DNA from: Rhizobium sp. WYCCWR10014
GTDB lineage: Bacteria; Pseudomonadota; Alphaproteobacteria; Rhizobiales; Rhizobiaceae
Direction: 5' to 3'
NCBI RefSeq assembly: GCF_001657485.1
Contig: NZ_LXFU01000029.1
Coordinates: forward strand, 397,446 to 461,445
Length of the DNA stretch: 64,000 nt
Shown here: positions 13,845 to 22,373 of the stretch, one piece after another
Layout of the letters: each line of letters opens with the position of its first letter
Position numbering within the stretch: the first letter of the stretch is position 1
Program-made: the position numbers and the translations under genes
The notes under the pieces: generated by a model
Seen by the model: the letters and a program-made list of their open reading frames with translations, nothing else
Databases searched by the model: none
Told to the model about the DNA's origin: nothing

Positions 13845-14594
13845 ATGCGGAACCGGATCATGCGAGCGGCGCGCCTTCTTCTTTGCGCTGCCGCCGCGCA
13901 TGTCCCGGTTTCCGCATCGGCTGCCGGCTGGGACATCAGCAAGGCAAGCAGCAATTTCGAGCTGGTGGCGTTCAGCGATGCCGAACTCTCCGGCCGGTCG
14001 ATCGGCGTGATCCATATGGGCAATGTCGAGCTGACCTCGGGGCGCATCGTTGCCGCCGATCCGCTCGCCCAGCCCGACCGTCCGGCGCTCGCAAGAACGG
14101 TTGCGCCGGGCGAGTATCCGGTGACGCTCTACCAGGCCTTCGGGCGCATCGCCGCCGCCAGCATGCAATTTGCCGAGGGCAAGCCGGATCATTGGGAGCT
14201 TGCGGTCCTGCCCGGGCAGGACCCGGCGACGCTGAAGGACGGCGAGATCTTCGGCTACCCCGTCGATGCCGGCCTCGGCTGCTACATGGATGCCGATACG
14301 CTTGGTTTGATTGGAGAGCGCGAGGCGCAGGTGCAGGCGCAGAAACCGGATTCCGACGTCAATTATTACGACGACGTGCTGGCGTCGGACCTCGACGCCA
14401 ACAAGGGCATCTATGCGCTGCACCGGCCGGTTGCCGGCAGACGAGGCAATGTCGCGGTGTTCTGGAGCGGCTGGGGCGACGGTTTTTATCCGGTCTTCTG
14501 GGGGCTCGACAAGGATGGCCGCGCGCTGGTGCTGCTGACGGATTTCAGCATTGTCGAGAATGCCGACGGGCGGAAGGAGCCGAAGCTGCAATGA
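13845..14594 (+). CDS. DUF4241-like exported protein
   Basis: 249 residues with a cleavable signal peptide (cut likely after ASA near residue 26). The body resembles DUF4241: LTSGRIVAADPL, then GEYPVTLYQAF, GLGCYMDA and VFWSGWGDGFYPVFWGLD. Function unknown. It starts 13 bases after sucB and its stop overlaps the next start (ATGA), so it is translated as part of the suc operon. The secreted location contrasts with the cytosolic enzymes on either side. Confidence 0.7.
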   Translation: MRNRIMRAARLLLCAAAAHVPVSASAAGWDISKASSNFELVAFSDAELSGRSIGVIHMGNVELTSGRIVAADPLAQPDRPALARTVAPGEYPVTLYQAFGRIAAASMQFAEGKPDHWELAVLPGQDPATLKDGEIFGYPVDAGLGCYMDADTLGLIGEREAQVQAQKPDSDVNYYDDVLASDLDANKGIYALHRPVAGRRGNVAVFWSGWGDGFYPVFWGLDKDGRALVLLTDFSIVENADGRKEPKLQ

Positions 14595-15121
14595 GCGGAA
14601 CGACCGGGATCACGACGAGACGGACAGGCGTGGCTGCAATCGCAGCCGCCGCGTTTTTCGTCGTTCCGGCATCCACCTTCGGCGCCGCGTGCAAGCAGGA
14701 ACAAGCCGTCTACGTCGATCGCGATGGTGCCTATGAGTTGCGCTTTGCACCGCTGAATTCTTCATCGGCTGCCGCCAGCAACCAGTTCAAGGTCAGCGCG
14801 CTTAAGACACCTGTCGTGATGGAAGGTTATGTCATGCCATCGGAGGATCCGGTGCGCGCCATTGGCATCCTGATGTTCAACTGCCCCGAGGGGGATGCGA
14901 CCGGCGCGGATCTCGATGCCTGCACGGTCTGGCAGGGCGCCGTCTATGGCCTGGATGCCGAGGGTGAGATGAACAATCTGCAGCCCGAAGGCGCTGCGGC
15001 GGCCGAAAAGCTCGTGCTCCCCGGCCTTGGTCGCGCCATCCGCGAATCCAGCGCCTGGGGGGAGGGCAAGGCCGTGGTGGCACCGTGGGACGTGCTGACA
15101 TTTAAGGAGTGTGCGACATGA
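14591..15121 (+). CDS. exported hypothetical protein with four cysteines
   Basis: 176 residues; I recognise no family. The N-terminus is a signal peptide (ATAFF-like hydrophobic core ending PASTFGA, cut before ACKQ). The mature part has four Cys (ACKQ, FNCPE, DACTV, KECAT), suggesting two disulfides in the periplasm. Start and stop both overlap the neighbouring genes as ATGA, so it is tightly coupled to the DUF4241 gene and the SDR gene. Confidence 0.65.
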   Translation: MSGTTGITTRRTGVAAIAAAAFFVVPASTFGAACKQEQAVYVDRDGAYELRFAPLNSSSAAASNQFKVSALKTPVVMEGYVMPSEDPVRAIGILMFNCPEGDATGADLDACTVWQGAVYGLDAEGEMNNLQPEGAAAAEKLVLPGLGRAIRESSAWGEGKAVVAPWDVLTFKECAT

Positions 15122-15870
15122 GCGATACACCTGTTGTTCTCATTACCGGCGGAAGCCGAGGCATCGGCGCTGCGGCTTCGCGGCTTGCCGCGCGCCAGGG
15201 CTGGCGTGTCGCGGTGAACTACGCCGCCAACCGTCAAGCCGCGGATGCTGTCGTGGCTTCGATCGCTGAAGGCGGCGGCGAGGCCGTGGCAATCCAAGGC
15301 GATGTCGGCAAGGCTGCGGATATCGTCTCGATGTTTACGGCGGTCGACCGGCATTTCGGCCGGCTCGACGGGCTCGTCAACAATGCCGGCATCGTCGATT
15401 ATCCACAGCGCGTCGACGAGATGTCGGTAGAGCGGATCGAGCGCATGCTGCGCGTCAATGTGACCGGCTCGATACTCTGCGCTGCAGAGGCCATACGTCG
15501 CATGTCGAGCCGGCATGGCGGTCAGGGCGGAGCGATCGTCAACATCTCGTCGATGGCGGCTGTCCTCGGTTCGGCGACGCAGTATGTCGATTATGCCGCC
15601 TCGAAGGCGGCGATCGACACGTTCACCGTCGGGCTGGCGCGCGAGGTCGCAGCCGAGGGTATCCGGGTGAATGCGATAAGGCCCGGCGTCATCGAAACCG
15701 ACCTTCATGCCTCAGGCGGCCTGCCGGATCGGCCGCGCGAGCTGGCTCCGTCAATCCCGATGCAGCGCGCGGGCACGCCCGAGGAGGTGGCGGATGCGAT
15801 CCTCTATCTTCTGTCACCTTCGGCTTCCTATATAACCGGCGCGATCCTCAATGTGAGCGGCGGCCGCTAG
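15118..15870 (+). CDS. SDR family NAD(P)-dependent oxidoreductase
   Basis: 250-residue classical short-chain dehydrogenase. Cofactor motif TGGSRGIG at the N-terminus, NNAG near residue 85, catalytic Ser in NISSM, YxxxK in YAASK, and the C-terminal SPSASYITGAILNVSGG. Substrate is not predictable; it resembles 3-oxoacyl-ACP/glucose-dehydrogenase-like members. The ATG overlaps the preceding stop. Confidence 0.88.
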   Translation: MSDTPVVLITGGSRGIGAAASRLAARQGWRVAVNYAANRQAADAVVASIAEGGGEAVAIQGDVGKAADIVSMFTAVDRHFGRLDGLVNNAGIVDYPQRVDEMSVERIERMLRVNVTGSILCAAEAIRRMSSRHGGQGGAIVNISSMAAVLGSATQYVDYAASKAAIDTFTVGLAREVAAEGIRVNAIRPGVIETDLHASGGLPDRPRELAPSIPMQRAGTPEEVADAILYLLSPSASYITGAILNVSGGR

Positions 15871-15891
15871 AACGACAGGGCGAAAAACAGC

Positions 15892-16530
15892 ATGCAGTAT
15901 ATTCTCGAATTCCTCGGCCTGATGGCCGTCTTTTCGATCTTCATCGTCGTGCCGGGCGCCGATTTTGCCGTTATCCTGCGCCAGAGCATCGTGCATGGGC
16001 GACGCGCCGCGATCATGACCGGGCTCGGCATGGGCTTCTCCCTGCTCTTTCATATCAGCTACACCATCCTCGGCCTCGGCCTGATCGTGTCGAAATCGCT
16101 GATGCTGTTTGCTGCCATCAAATGGACGGGCGTTGCCTATCTGGTCTATCTCGGCATCAAGTCGTTTCGCGAGCCGGGCTTCAAGGTGAGCGATATCGAG
16201 GTGACGGCTGAAGACCGCAAGCCGGTCTCGATGCCGAAATGCCTGGGCATGGGCTTCATCACCAATGCGCTGAACCCGAAGCCGGTGCTGTTCTTCCTGT
16301 CGCTGTTTTCGACGCTCGTCCATCACGACACGCCGGCGCTGATCCAATTCTCCTATGGCGTCGGCATGGCGACGGCACTGGTCGCCTGGTTTGCCGGCGT
16401 CTCCTATTTCTTCACGGTCAAGGCGATCCGTGACCGCTTCATCGCCAGCGGCAAATGGTTCAACCGCATCACCGGAGCGGCACTCGTCGGCTTCGGTTTC
16501 CGCCTCGCTTTGTCGCGCGCGGCCGATTAA
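15892..16530 (+). CDS. LysE/RhtB family amino-acid exporter
   Basis: 212-residue inner-membrane protein with about six helices. It shows the family features GADFAVILRQSIVHGRRAA in the first loop, IKWTGVAYLVYLGIKSF, and a central MGFITNALNPKPVLFFLSLF. The family exports amino acids such as lysine, threonine or homoserine lactones; the substrate here is unknown. It lies 21 bases after the SDR gene and 27 before lpdA. Confidence 0.88.
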   Translation: MQYILEFLGLMAVFSIFIVVPGADFAVILRQSIVHGRRAAIMTGLGMGFSLLFHISYTILGLGLIVSKSLMLFAAIKWTGVAYLVYLGIKSFREPGFKVSDIEVTAEDRKPVSMPKCLGMGFITNALNPKPVLFFLSLFSTLVHHDTPALIQFSYGVGMATALVAWFAGVSYFFTVKAIRDRFIASGKWFNRITGAALVGFGFRLALSRAAD

Positions 16531-16557
16531 ACAAAAAAGTCCAAAGGGAAAGAAGCA

Positions 16558-17955
16558 ATGTCCTACGATGTGATCATTATCGGAACCGGCCCGGGCGGCT
16601 ATGTCTGCGCCGTCAAGGCGGCCCAGCTTGGCCTCAAGGTCGCCGTCGTTGAAAAGCGGGCGACCTATGGCGGCACCTGCCTGAACGTCGGCTGCATTCC
16701 GTCGAAGGCGCTGCTGCATGCCTCCGAAATGTTCCATCAGGCCGGCCACGGGATGGGCGCGCTCGGTATCGACGTCCCGGCGCCGACGCTCAATCTCGGC
16801 AATATGATGGCCCACAAGGATGCGACGGTGAAGTCGAATGTCGACGGCGTCGCCTTCCTTTTCAAGAAGAACAAGATCGATGCCTTCCAGGGTACCGGCA
16901 AGGTCGTCTCGGCCGGCAAGGTCTCCGTCACCGCCGATGACGGCAAGGTGCAGGAAATCGAAGGTAAGAACATCGTCATCGCCACCGGCTCCGACGTCGC
17001 CGGCATTCCCGGCGTGCAGGTCGAGATCGACGAAAAGACCATCATCTCGTCCACCGGTGGCATCGCACTCGAGAAGGTGCCGGAAACGCTGATCGTCGTC
17101 GGCGGCGGCGTCATCGGCCTCGAGCTCGGCTCGGTCTGGTCACGCCTCGGCGCCAAGGTCACCGTCGTCGAATATCTCGACACCATCCTTGGCGGCATGG
17201 ACGGTGAAGTCTCCAAGCAATTCCAGCGCATGCTGGCCAAGCAGGGCATCGATTTCAATCTCAGCGCCAAGGTCACCGGCGTCGAAAAGGGCGCCAAGGT
17301 CACCTTTGAGCCGGTCAAGGGCGGCGACAAGGTGACGCTCGACGCCGAGGTCGTGCTGATTGCCACCGGACGCAAGCCCTATACGGCGGGTCTTGGCCTC
17401 GAAGAGGCCGGTGTTACGCTCGACAATCGCGGCCGTGTCGAGATCGACGGTCACTACAAGACCAATGTCGATGGCATCTATGCGATCGGCGATGTGGTCA
17501 AGGGGCCGATGCTGGCGCACAAGGCAGAAGACGAGGGCGTGGCGCTTGCCGAGATCCTCGCCGGGCAGCATGGCCATGTGAACTACGAGGTCATTCCGAG
17601 CGTCGTCTACACCCAGCCGGAGATCGCTTCCGTCGGCAAGACCGAGGAAGAGCTGAAGGCGGCAGGCGTCGCCTACAAGGTCGGCAAGTTCCCCTTCACG
17701 GCGAACGGCCGGGCGCGTGCGATGCTGGCAACGGACGGCTTCGTCAAGATCCTTGCCGACAAGGATACCGACCGGGTGCTCGGCGGCCATATCGTCGGCT
17801 TCGGCGCCGGCGAGATGATCCACGAGATCGCCGTGCTGATGGAGTTCGGCGGTTCGTCGGAAGATCTCGGCCGTACCTGCCACGCGCATCCCACAATGTC
17901 GGAAGCGGTGAAAGAGGCTGCGCTCGCAACCTTCTTCAAGCCGATCCATATGTAA
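16558..17955 (+). CDS. lpdA: dihydrolipoyl dehydrogenase (E3)
   Basis: FAD enzyme that reoxidises the E2 lipoyl group with NAD; 465 residues. FAD motif IIGTGPGGYVCA, the redox-active disulfide in GGTCLNVGCIPSKAL, the NAD Rossmann GGGVIGLELGSVW, and the C-terminal catalytic HAHPTMSEA are intact. It is the last gene of the mdh-suc block and ends before a strong terminator. Confidence 0.97.
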   Translation: MSYDVIIIGTGPGGYVCAVKAAQLGLKVAVVEKRATYGGTCLNVGCIPSKALLHASEMFHQAGHGMGALGIDVPAPTLNLGNMMAHKDATVKSNVDGVAFLFKKNKIDAFQGTGKVVSAGKVSVTADDGKVQEIEGKNIVIATGSDVAGIPGVQVEIDEKTIISSTGGIALEKVPETLIVVGGGVIGLELGSVWSRLGAKVTVVEYLDTILGGMDGEVSKQFQRMLAKQGIDFNLSAKVTGVEKGAKVTFEPVKGGDKVTLDAEVVLIATGRKPYTAGLGLEEAGVTLDNRGRVEIDGHYKTNVDGIYAIGDVVKGPMLAHKAEDEGVALAEILAGQHGHVNYEVIPSVVYTQPEIASVGKTEEELKAAGVAYKVGKFPFTANGRARAMLATDGFVKILADKDTDRVLGGHIVGFGAGEMIHEIAVLMEFGGSSEDLGRTCHAHPTMSEAVKEAALATFFKPIHM

Positions 17956-17980
17956 TCCTACATATTCGTAACAAAGCATA

Positions 17981-18013
17981 CAGCCGCTTGCCGGAAGGCA
18001 GGCGGCTGTTTTA
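17981..18013 (+). terminator. Rho-independent terminator after lpdA
   Basis: CAGCCGCTTGCC pairs with GGCAGGCGGCTG (12 pairs including one G-T) around a GGAA tetraloop, followed by TTTTAG and a T-rich stretch. It closes the mdh-suc-lpdA unit and separates it from the cytochrome b561 gene. Confidence 0.85.
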
Positions 18014-18056
18014 GTTGTTGCGTATCGATGAGTTCAGCATCCGTGAAGGTCCAGAA

Positions 18057-18557
18057 ATGCAGCAGCCGTCCATCGTGAGTTACAGCCTGAGCCAGCGTTT
18101 TCTTCACTGGGCCGTGGCGCTGCTGGTCTTCTTCAACCTGCTGTTTCCCGATGGCATGAATATCTGGCATCGGCTGATGCGCAGAGGCCAGGTACCGACG
18201 CCGGAGCAGATTTCGTCGGCGAATATCCATGCCTATGTCGGCATCGCCATCCTGCTGCTTGCCGTCCTCAGGCTCGGGCTGCGTTTTACCAAGGGCGTCC
18301 CGGACGAGGTCGCACAGGAGCCGGCGATCTTCCGTCTTGCAGCGAGGCTTGCCCATGCCGGCCTCTACATCCTGATCTTCGCGATGCCGCTTTCGGGCAT
18401 CGCCGCCTACTATTTCGGTATCGATCCCGCCGGTTCGTTCCACGCGGATGTCCTGAAGATCATTCTCTGGGCGCTGATCGCGGCGCATGTCGCCGGCGCC
18501 CTCGTCCATCAGTTCTATTGGAAAAGCAATGTTCTGCGCCGCATGACGCTCGGCTGA
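18057..18557 (+). CDS. cytochrome b561-type membrane protein
   Basis: 166-residue inner-membrane di-haem protein with four hydrophobic helices. His residues in the positions typical of bacterial b561 are seen in RFLHWAVALLVF, NIHAYVGIAIL, RLAHAGLYIL and AAHVAGALVHQ. The family transfers electrons between quinol and an acceptor. I chose ATG 18057 (MQQPSIVSYSLSQRFLHW) with GAAGG upstream. It converges on the next gene. Confidence 0.85.
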   Translation: MQQPSIVSYSLSQRFLHWAVALLVFFNLLFPDGMNIWHRLMRRGQVPTPEQISSANIHAYVGIAILLLAVLRLGLRFTKGVPDEVAQEPAIFRLAARLAHAGLYILIFAMPLSGIAAYYFGIDPAGSFHADVLKIILWALIAAHVAGALVHQFYWKSNVLRRMTLG

Positions 18558-18569
18558 CCGCCGGCGGGT

Positions 18570-19646
18570 TCAGTTCACCGCGGTGACGGTGAAGCCCTGC
18601 TGGCGCAGCAGTTCGATGACGCCGTCCTTGCCGGGCAGGTGCAGGGCGCCGACGGCCATGAAGACGTTGCCGCCGTCGAGGATGGGGGCGGCGCGCTCGG
18701 CCATCACCTTGTTGCGGTCAAGGATGACGCGCTGCTCGAAGGCGGCATAATCGCTGTTTTCGCCTTCTTCCTCCGGTGTCACGGTTTTCAACATCGGCAT
18801 GGTCATGCCGATGTCGCCGGAGAGGTAGAGATCGGTCATCGTCTCGACGACATCACTCATCTTGTCGCCGAGTTCCAGCGTCTCGATCAGCGATTTCAGA
18901 TGGAATTCGGTCGGCAGATCGGCCATGGCCTGGATCTGCTCGGCAAGGGTTTCCAGCCCCTTGACCTGCTTGCCTTCAGCAATGGCATCGGTGGCGATCT
19001 TCTGGTCGAGGAACTGCGTGCCTTTTGCCTTGCGGGCGATTTCGCAGGCCGGCAGGGCGACGGCGCTCGAAATCATCCAGGGCCGCATGCGGGAAACGGC
19101 GCTGATCGGGATACCGCGCTGCTTGAGGCCGGTTTCGAGACGCTTGTAGTCTTCGGGAGAAAGCAGCTTGTCGATCGTCGTGCCGTCGGTGAACATCGTC
19201 AGCTCCGGCTTTGCGAGCAGGGCGGCGGTCGCCTTCCGCTCATCGAGGATCTCGTCGGATTCGATGATGATCGTGTCGGCGGCATCGTGGGCTGCCTGGG
19301 CGCGCGGCGGCAGGGCAAGCACACGCGGATCGGTGACATGCATGCTGCCGAGCAGCCACGAGGGCGCAAGTCCTGCCTTCTCGATCTTCCAGAAGATGCC
19401 TTTGCCGTTCGGCGTGGCGTCGGCTTCCTTCAGCGCCTCTGCGTAGCGGGCAGGGTCGGTCTGCTGCAGCTCGACCATCAGATTGCGGCCGGTGCAGGCG
19501 ACGTCTTCGGCTGCTGCCGGCCTTGCCGTCAGGAAGGCGGCAAACAGGGCGGCAAGAAGAAGAATGTGAAAGGCTGCGATCAGCCAGAGCAACAGATTGG
19601 CCGGCACTGCGAGGTAGGACGTCCGGCGGCCGATTGATGTCGTCAT
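18570..19646 (-). CDS. TraB/GumN family protein
   Basis: 358 residues from ATG 19646; a GTG at 19664 is an alternative. A hydrophobic segment near residues 15-40 is a signal anchor or signal peptide ending in ARPAAAE. The mature domain has the family motifs WLLGSMHVTDPRVLALP and, at the C-terminus, NVFMAVGALHLPGKDGVIELLRQ, with GX2H near each end. The fold is related to the EreA/TIKI hydrolases; bacterial function is unknown. It converges with the b561 gene. Confidence 0.82.
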   Translation of the reverse strand: MTTSIGRRTSYLAVPANLLLWLIAAFHILLLAALFAAFLTARPAAAEDVACTGRNLMVELQQTDPARYAEALKEADATPNGKGIFWKIEKAGLAPSWLLGSMHVTDPRVLALPPRAQAAHDAADTIIIESDEILDERKATAALLAKPELTMFTDGTTIDKLLSPEDYKRLETGLKQRGIPISAVSRMRPWMISSAVALPACEIARKAKGTQFLDQKIATDAIAEGKQVKGLETLAEQIQAMADLPTEFHLKSLIETLELGDKMSDVVETMTDLYLSGDIGMTMPMLKTVTPEEEGENSDYAAFEQRVILDRNKVMAERAAPILDGGNVFMAVGALHLPGKDGVIELLRQQGFTVTAVN

Positions 19647-19733
19647 GATGGGTGTTCCGATCACATGCTATAGGCTTCATGCTCTACGCCCGGCTTGCGC
19701 ATATTCCTTTAAGAGAATGCCTTAACGAGAGCT

Positions 19734-19833
19734 TAAAGCGCGTCACATTCAATCGCACCCATGCGATGCGCTTTAACCCTATCGTTTATGCAAGTCGTTG
19801 CCCCAAAACCGCTGCGCACTTTTGGGCGACATC
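19734..19833. repeat. RIME-like palindromic repeat (type C)
   Basis: AAAGCGCGTC.CAT and ATGCGATGCGCTTT form imperfect arms (19736-19774), followed by a conserved half with AAAACCGCTGCGCACTTTTGGGCGACAT. The second half recurs near 44090-44117 and the first near 61788-61822. It fills the gap between the TraB gene and xerC. Confidence 0.7.
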
Positions 19834-19835
19834 CA

Positions 19836-20771
19836 TTACGCGCGCGGATGAGCCCGATCATACACCTCGAGCAGCCGCGATGCATCGACGCCGGTATAGA
19901 CCTGTGTTGTGGAAAGGCTGGCATGGCCGAGCAGTTCCTGAATGGTGCGCAGATCGCCGCCGCCGGCAAGCAGGTGGGTGGCGAAGGAGTGGCGCAGTGC
20001 ATGGGGTGTGGCCGTCTCCGGCAGGCCGAAGGCGCTGCGCATCTTCTGCATCGTGCGCTGGATGATCGCCGCTTGCAGCTTGCCGCCGCGAGCGCCGCGA
20101 AACAGCGGTTCTCCGCTTTCGAGATGATATGGGCAGAGCGCGCGGTATTTCTCGACGGCATCGAAGACCACAGACAGCAGCGGCACCAGCCGCGTCTTGT
20201 TGCCCTTGCCGGTGATGCGCAGCGTCGTTGCGCCCTTCTGCAGGTCGGCGGGAGTAAGATCCAGCGCTTCGGAGATGCGCAGGCCGCAGCCGTAGAGCAG
20301 CGTCATGACAGCAGCGTCGCGCGCAGCAATCCAGGGTTCGTCATGGAGTTGGGCGTCGTCGCTGACGACGGTGATCGCCTGGGTGTCCGACAGCGGCTTG
20401 GGCAGTGATTTCGGCTGTTTCGGCGAGCGCACCGCGGCAGCGCCGGCGGCGTTGACCAGGCCCTTCTTTTCGAGATGGCGCAGCAGCGAGCGAAGACCAG
20501 CGAGATTGCGGCCGAGCGATCGGGCGCCGGAGCCCTGCTTGCGCCGGGCCGCCAGGAAGGCGCGGAAATCAGCGGAGCGCAACTCCCTGATATCGCCAAG
20601 CGTCGCCGGGCCGGCGAGATGGCCGGTCAGAAAGGTCAGAAACTGGCGGGTATCGCGCTCGTAGGCGTCGAGCGTGTGCTCGGAAAGACGGCGCTCACTG
20701 GCGAGGTTTTCGAGCCACGCGGCGCGTTCCGCCATCAGGCGGTGATCGGCGATAACAAGCAGTTCGTTCAC
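19836..20771 (-). CDS. xerC: tyrosine recombinase XerC
   Basis: Site-specific recombinase acting with XerD at dif to resolve chromosome dimers. 311 residues from a GTG at 20771, with AAGG eight bases upstream. The core-binding domain is in the first 110 residues. Catalytic residues are visible as R in YGCGLRISEAL, HALRHSFATHLL, the later His in LGHASLSTTQ and the nucleophile Tyr in QVYTGVD. The last residues lie at the edge of a palindromic repeat. Confidence 0.9.
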   Translation of the reverse strand: MNELLVIADHRLMAERAAWLENLASERRLSEHTLDAYERDTRQFLTFLTGHLAGPATLGDIRELRSADFRAFLAARRKQGSGARSLGRNLAGLRSLLRHLEKKGLVNAAGAAAVRSPKQPKSLPKPLSDTQAITVVSDDAQLHDEPWIAARDAAVMTLLYGCGLRISEALDLTPADLQKGATTLRITGKGNKTRLVPLLSVVFDAVEKYRALCPYHLESGEPLFRGARGGKLQAAIIQRTMQKMRSAFGLPETATPHALRHSFATHLLAGGGDLRTIQELLGHASLSTTQVYTGVDASRLLEVYDRAHPRA

Positions 20772-20910
20772 GTTGCGGACCTTGATTTTGCCTTCAAGTC
20801 CGCCAATTTGGAGCAGGAACAGTTATGGAATAGATAATGCCGGCCAAGCCTTTGTCATCCTTCGATCATATTCAACTGCGATAGCTTATACCCCATAGAC
20901 AGGATCTTTC

Positions 20911-21861
20911 ATGGCACGGCGCGATTCCATGACGGCTTTCGGACAGCTCGCGGAAGCGATCGCTCTCGTTTCACACGGAAAGCCCGGTCATATCGTCGAT
21001 ACGCTGATTGCCGAACGCGGCCAGAGGATCGTGAAAAATCCGCTCTGGCCGGTCATGCGGCCATTCCTCTATACGCTGCTGCGCTACAACAAGGCGCTTG
21101 AATTCGCCAATGCGGTCGCCAAAATGCCGGGCTTCCAGTCGTTCGAATATCTGAGCGATGTGCTGAGGCTCGACATCGGTATCACCAATGGCGAACGCAT
21201 TCCCGATACCGGCGGCTTCATCCTCGTCAGCAACCATCCGACCGGCATCGCCGACGGCGTTGCCGTGTTCGATCTTTTGAAAACGCGCCGGCCGGACATG
21301 ATGTTCTTTGCCAATCGTGATGCCATCCGCGTCAATCCGCGGTTTGCCGAGATGATCATTCCCGTCGAATGGCGGGAGGAGCATAAGAGCAAGCTGAAAG
21401 CGCGCGAAACGCTGCAATTGACGAACCATGCGGTGAAGGAAGGCAAGGCGACAGTGCTCTTTCCCTCAGGCCGTATCGCCTATTGGGCGAACGGCCGGCT
21501 GAATGAACGTCCGTGGAAGACCTCGGCTGTCGGGCTGGCGCGAAAATACAATCTACCAATCCTTCCCGTCCATATGACGGCTCGCAATTCCGGGCTGTTC
21601 TACTGGTTGGCGAAATGGTCGACGGAGCTTCGCGACATGACCGTGTTCCACGAACTGCTGAACAAACGGGGCGACCACTTCGATTTCGTCATCGGCAATC
21701 TCATTCCGGCCGAACAGCTGGACGGCGACCTCAACGAGGTGACGAAGGCGCTGGAGAAACATACGGTGCATGATATGGCTAGAGATGGCGACGCGAGTTT
21801 CGTGCCGGTCGGCCTGCCGGTTGCGGCGACGCACCGCGAGATGCCGGTTCCTGCCATCTAA
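20911..21861 (+). CDS. PlsC-like lysophospholipid acyltransferase
   Basis: 316 residues with a phosphate acyltransferase core. The block-I motif is NHPTGIADG, a variant of NHxxxxD, near residue 106. VEWREEHKSKLKARETL follows, and block III is FPSGRIAYW near residue 190. The target acceptor is not predictable; relatives acylate glycerol-3-phosphate derivatives or lyso-ornithine lipid. It is transcribed away from xerC and lies 14 bases before a GNAT gene. Confidence 0.8.
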   Translation: MARRDSMTAFGQLAEAIALVSHGKPGHIVDTLIAERGQRIVKNPLWPVMRPFLYTLLRYNKALEFANAVAKMPGFQSFEYLSDVLRLDIGITNGERIPDTGGFILVSNHPTGIADGVAVFDLLKTRRPDMMFFANRDAIRVNPRFAEMIIPVEWREEHKSKLKARETLQLTNHAVKEGKATVLFPSGRIAYWANGRLNERPWKTSAVGLARKYNLPILPVHMTARNSGLFYWLAKWSTELRDMTVFHELLNKRGDHFDFVIGNLIPAEQLDGDLNEVTKALEKHTVHDMARDGDASFVPVGLPVAATHREMPVPAI

Positions 21862-21875
21862 CCACCGGCACCGCC

Positions 21876-22373
21876 ATGACAATCGATATCCGCAGGCTCA
21901 GCGATCGATTGCCGCAGGAGATCGCAGATCTCGAAAGCGAGGCCCGGCGGGAAGGCTATCGCCATGTCGCCCGCCTTATCGACGAATGGTCGATCGGCGA
22001 TAACAGGTTCGAACATTACGGTGAAAGGCTGCTTGGCGCCTATGTCGATGAGGTGCTCGCAGGCATCGGCGGCATGACCGTCGACTCCGCCATATCAGGG
22101 GCGTTGCGGATGCGGCGTTTCTATATTCGTCCCGCAATGCGCAGGCGCGGCATCGGTCGGATGCTTGCCATGGCACTGCTTGATCATGCGTCTTCCTTTC
22201 TGCACCGTCTCACCGTTCATGCGGGAAACGATGGTGCGGCAAGGTTCTGGGAGTCGCTCGGGTTTCAGCCTCACGAACGAGATGGACATACCCATGTGCT
22301 CGCGCTGCAGCACCATAGCGATGATCCAGCGGCTTCGGATTTCCGCCAGTGTGTTACGCCCCGATCTCCTTGA
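21876..22373 (+). CDS. GNAT family N-acetyltransferase
   Basis: 165 residues with the GNAT core: acetyl-CoA loop RPAMRRRGIGRMLAMALLDHA near residue 85-105 and a C-terminal LTVHAGNDGAARFWESLGFQPH. The substrate is unknown. It is probably co-transcribed with the acyltransferase. Its last 20 bases overlap the 3' end of the convergent DapA-like gene. Confidence 0.85.
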   Translation: MTIDIRRLSDRLPQEIADLESEARREGYRHVARLIDEWSIGDNRFEHYGERLLGAYVDEVLAGIGGMTVDSAISGALRMRRFYIRPAMRRRGIGRMLAMALLDHASSFLHRLTVHAGNDGAARFWESLGFQPHERDGHTHVLALQHHSDDPAASDFRQCVTPRSP

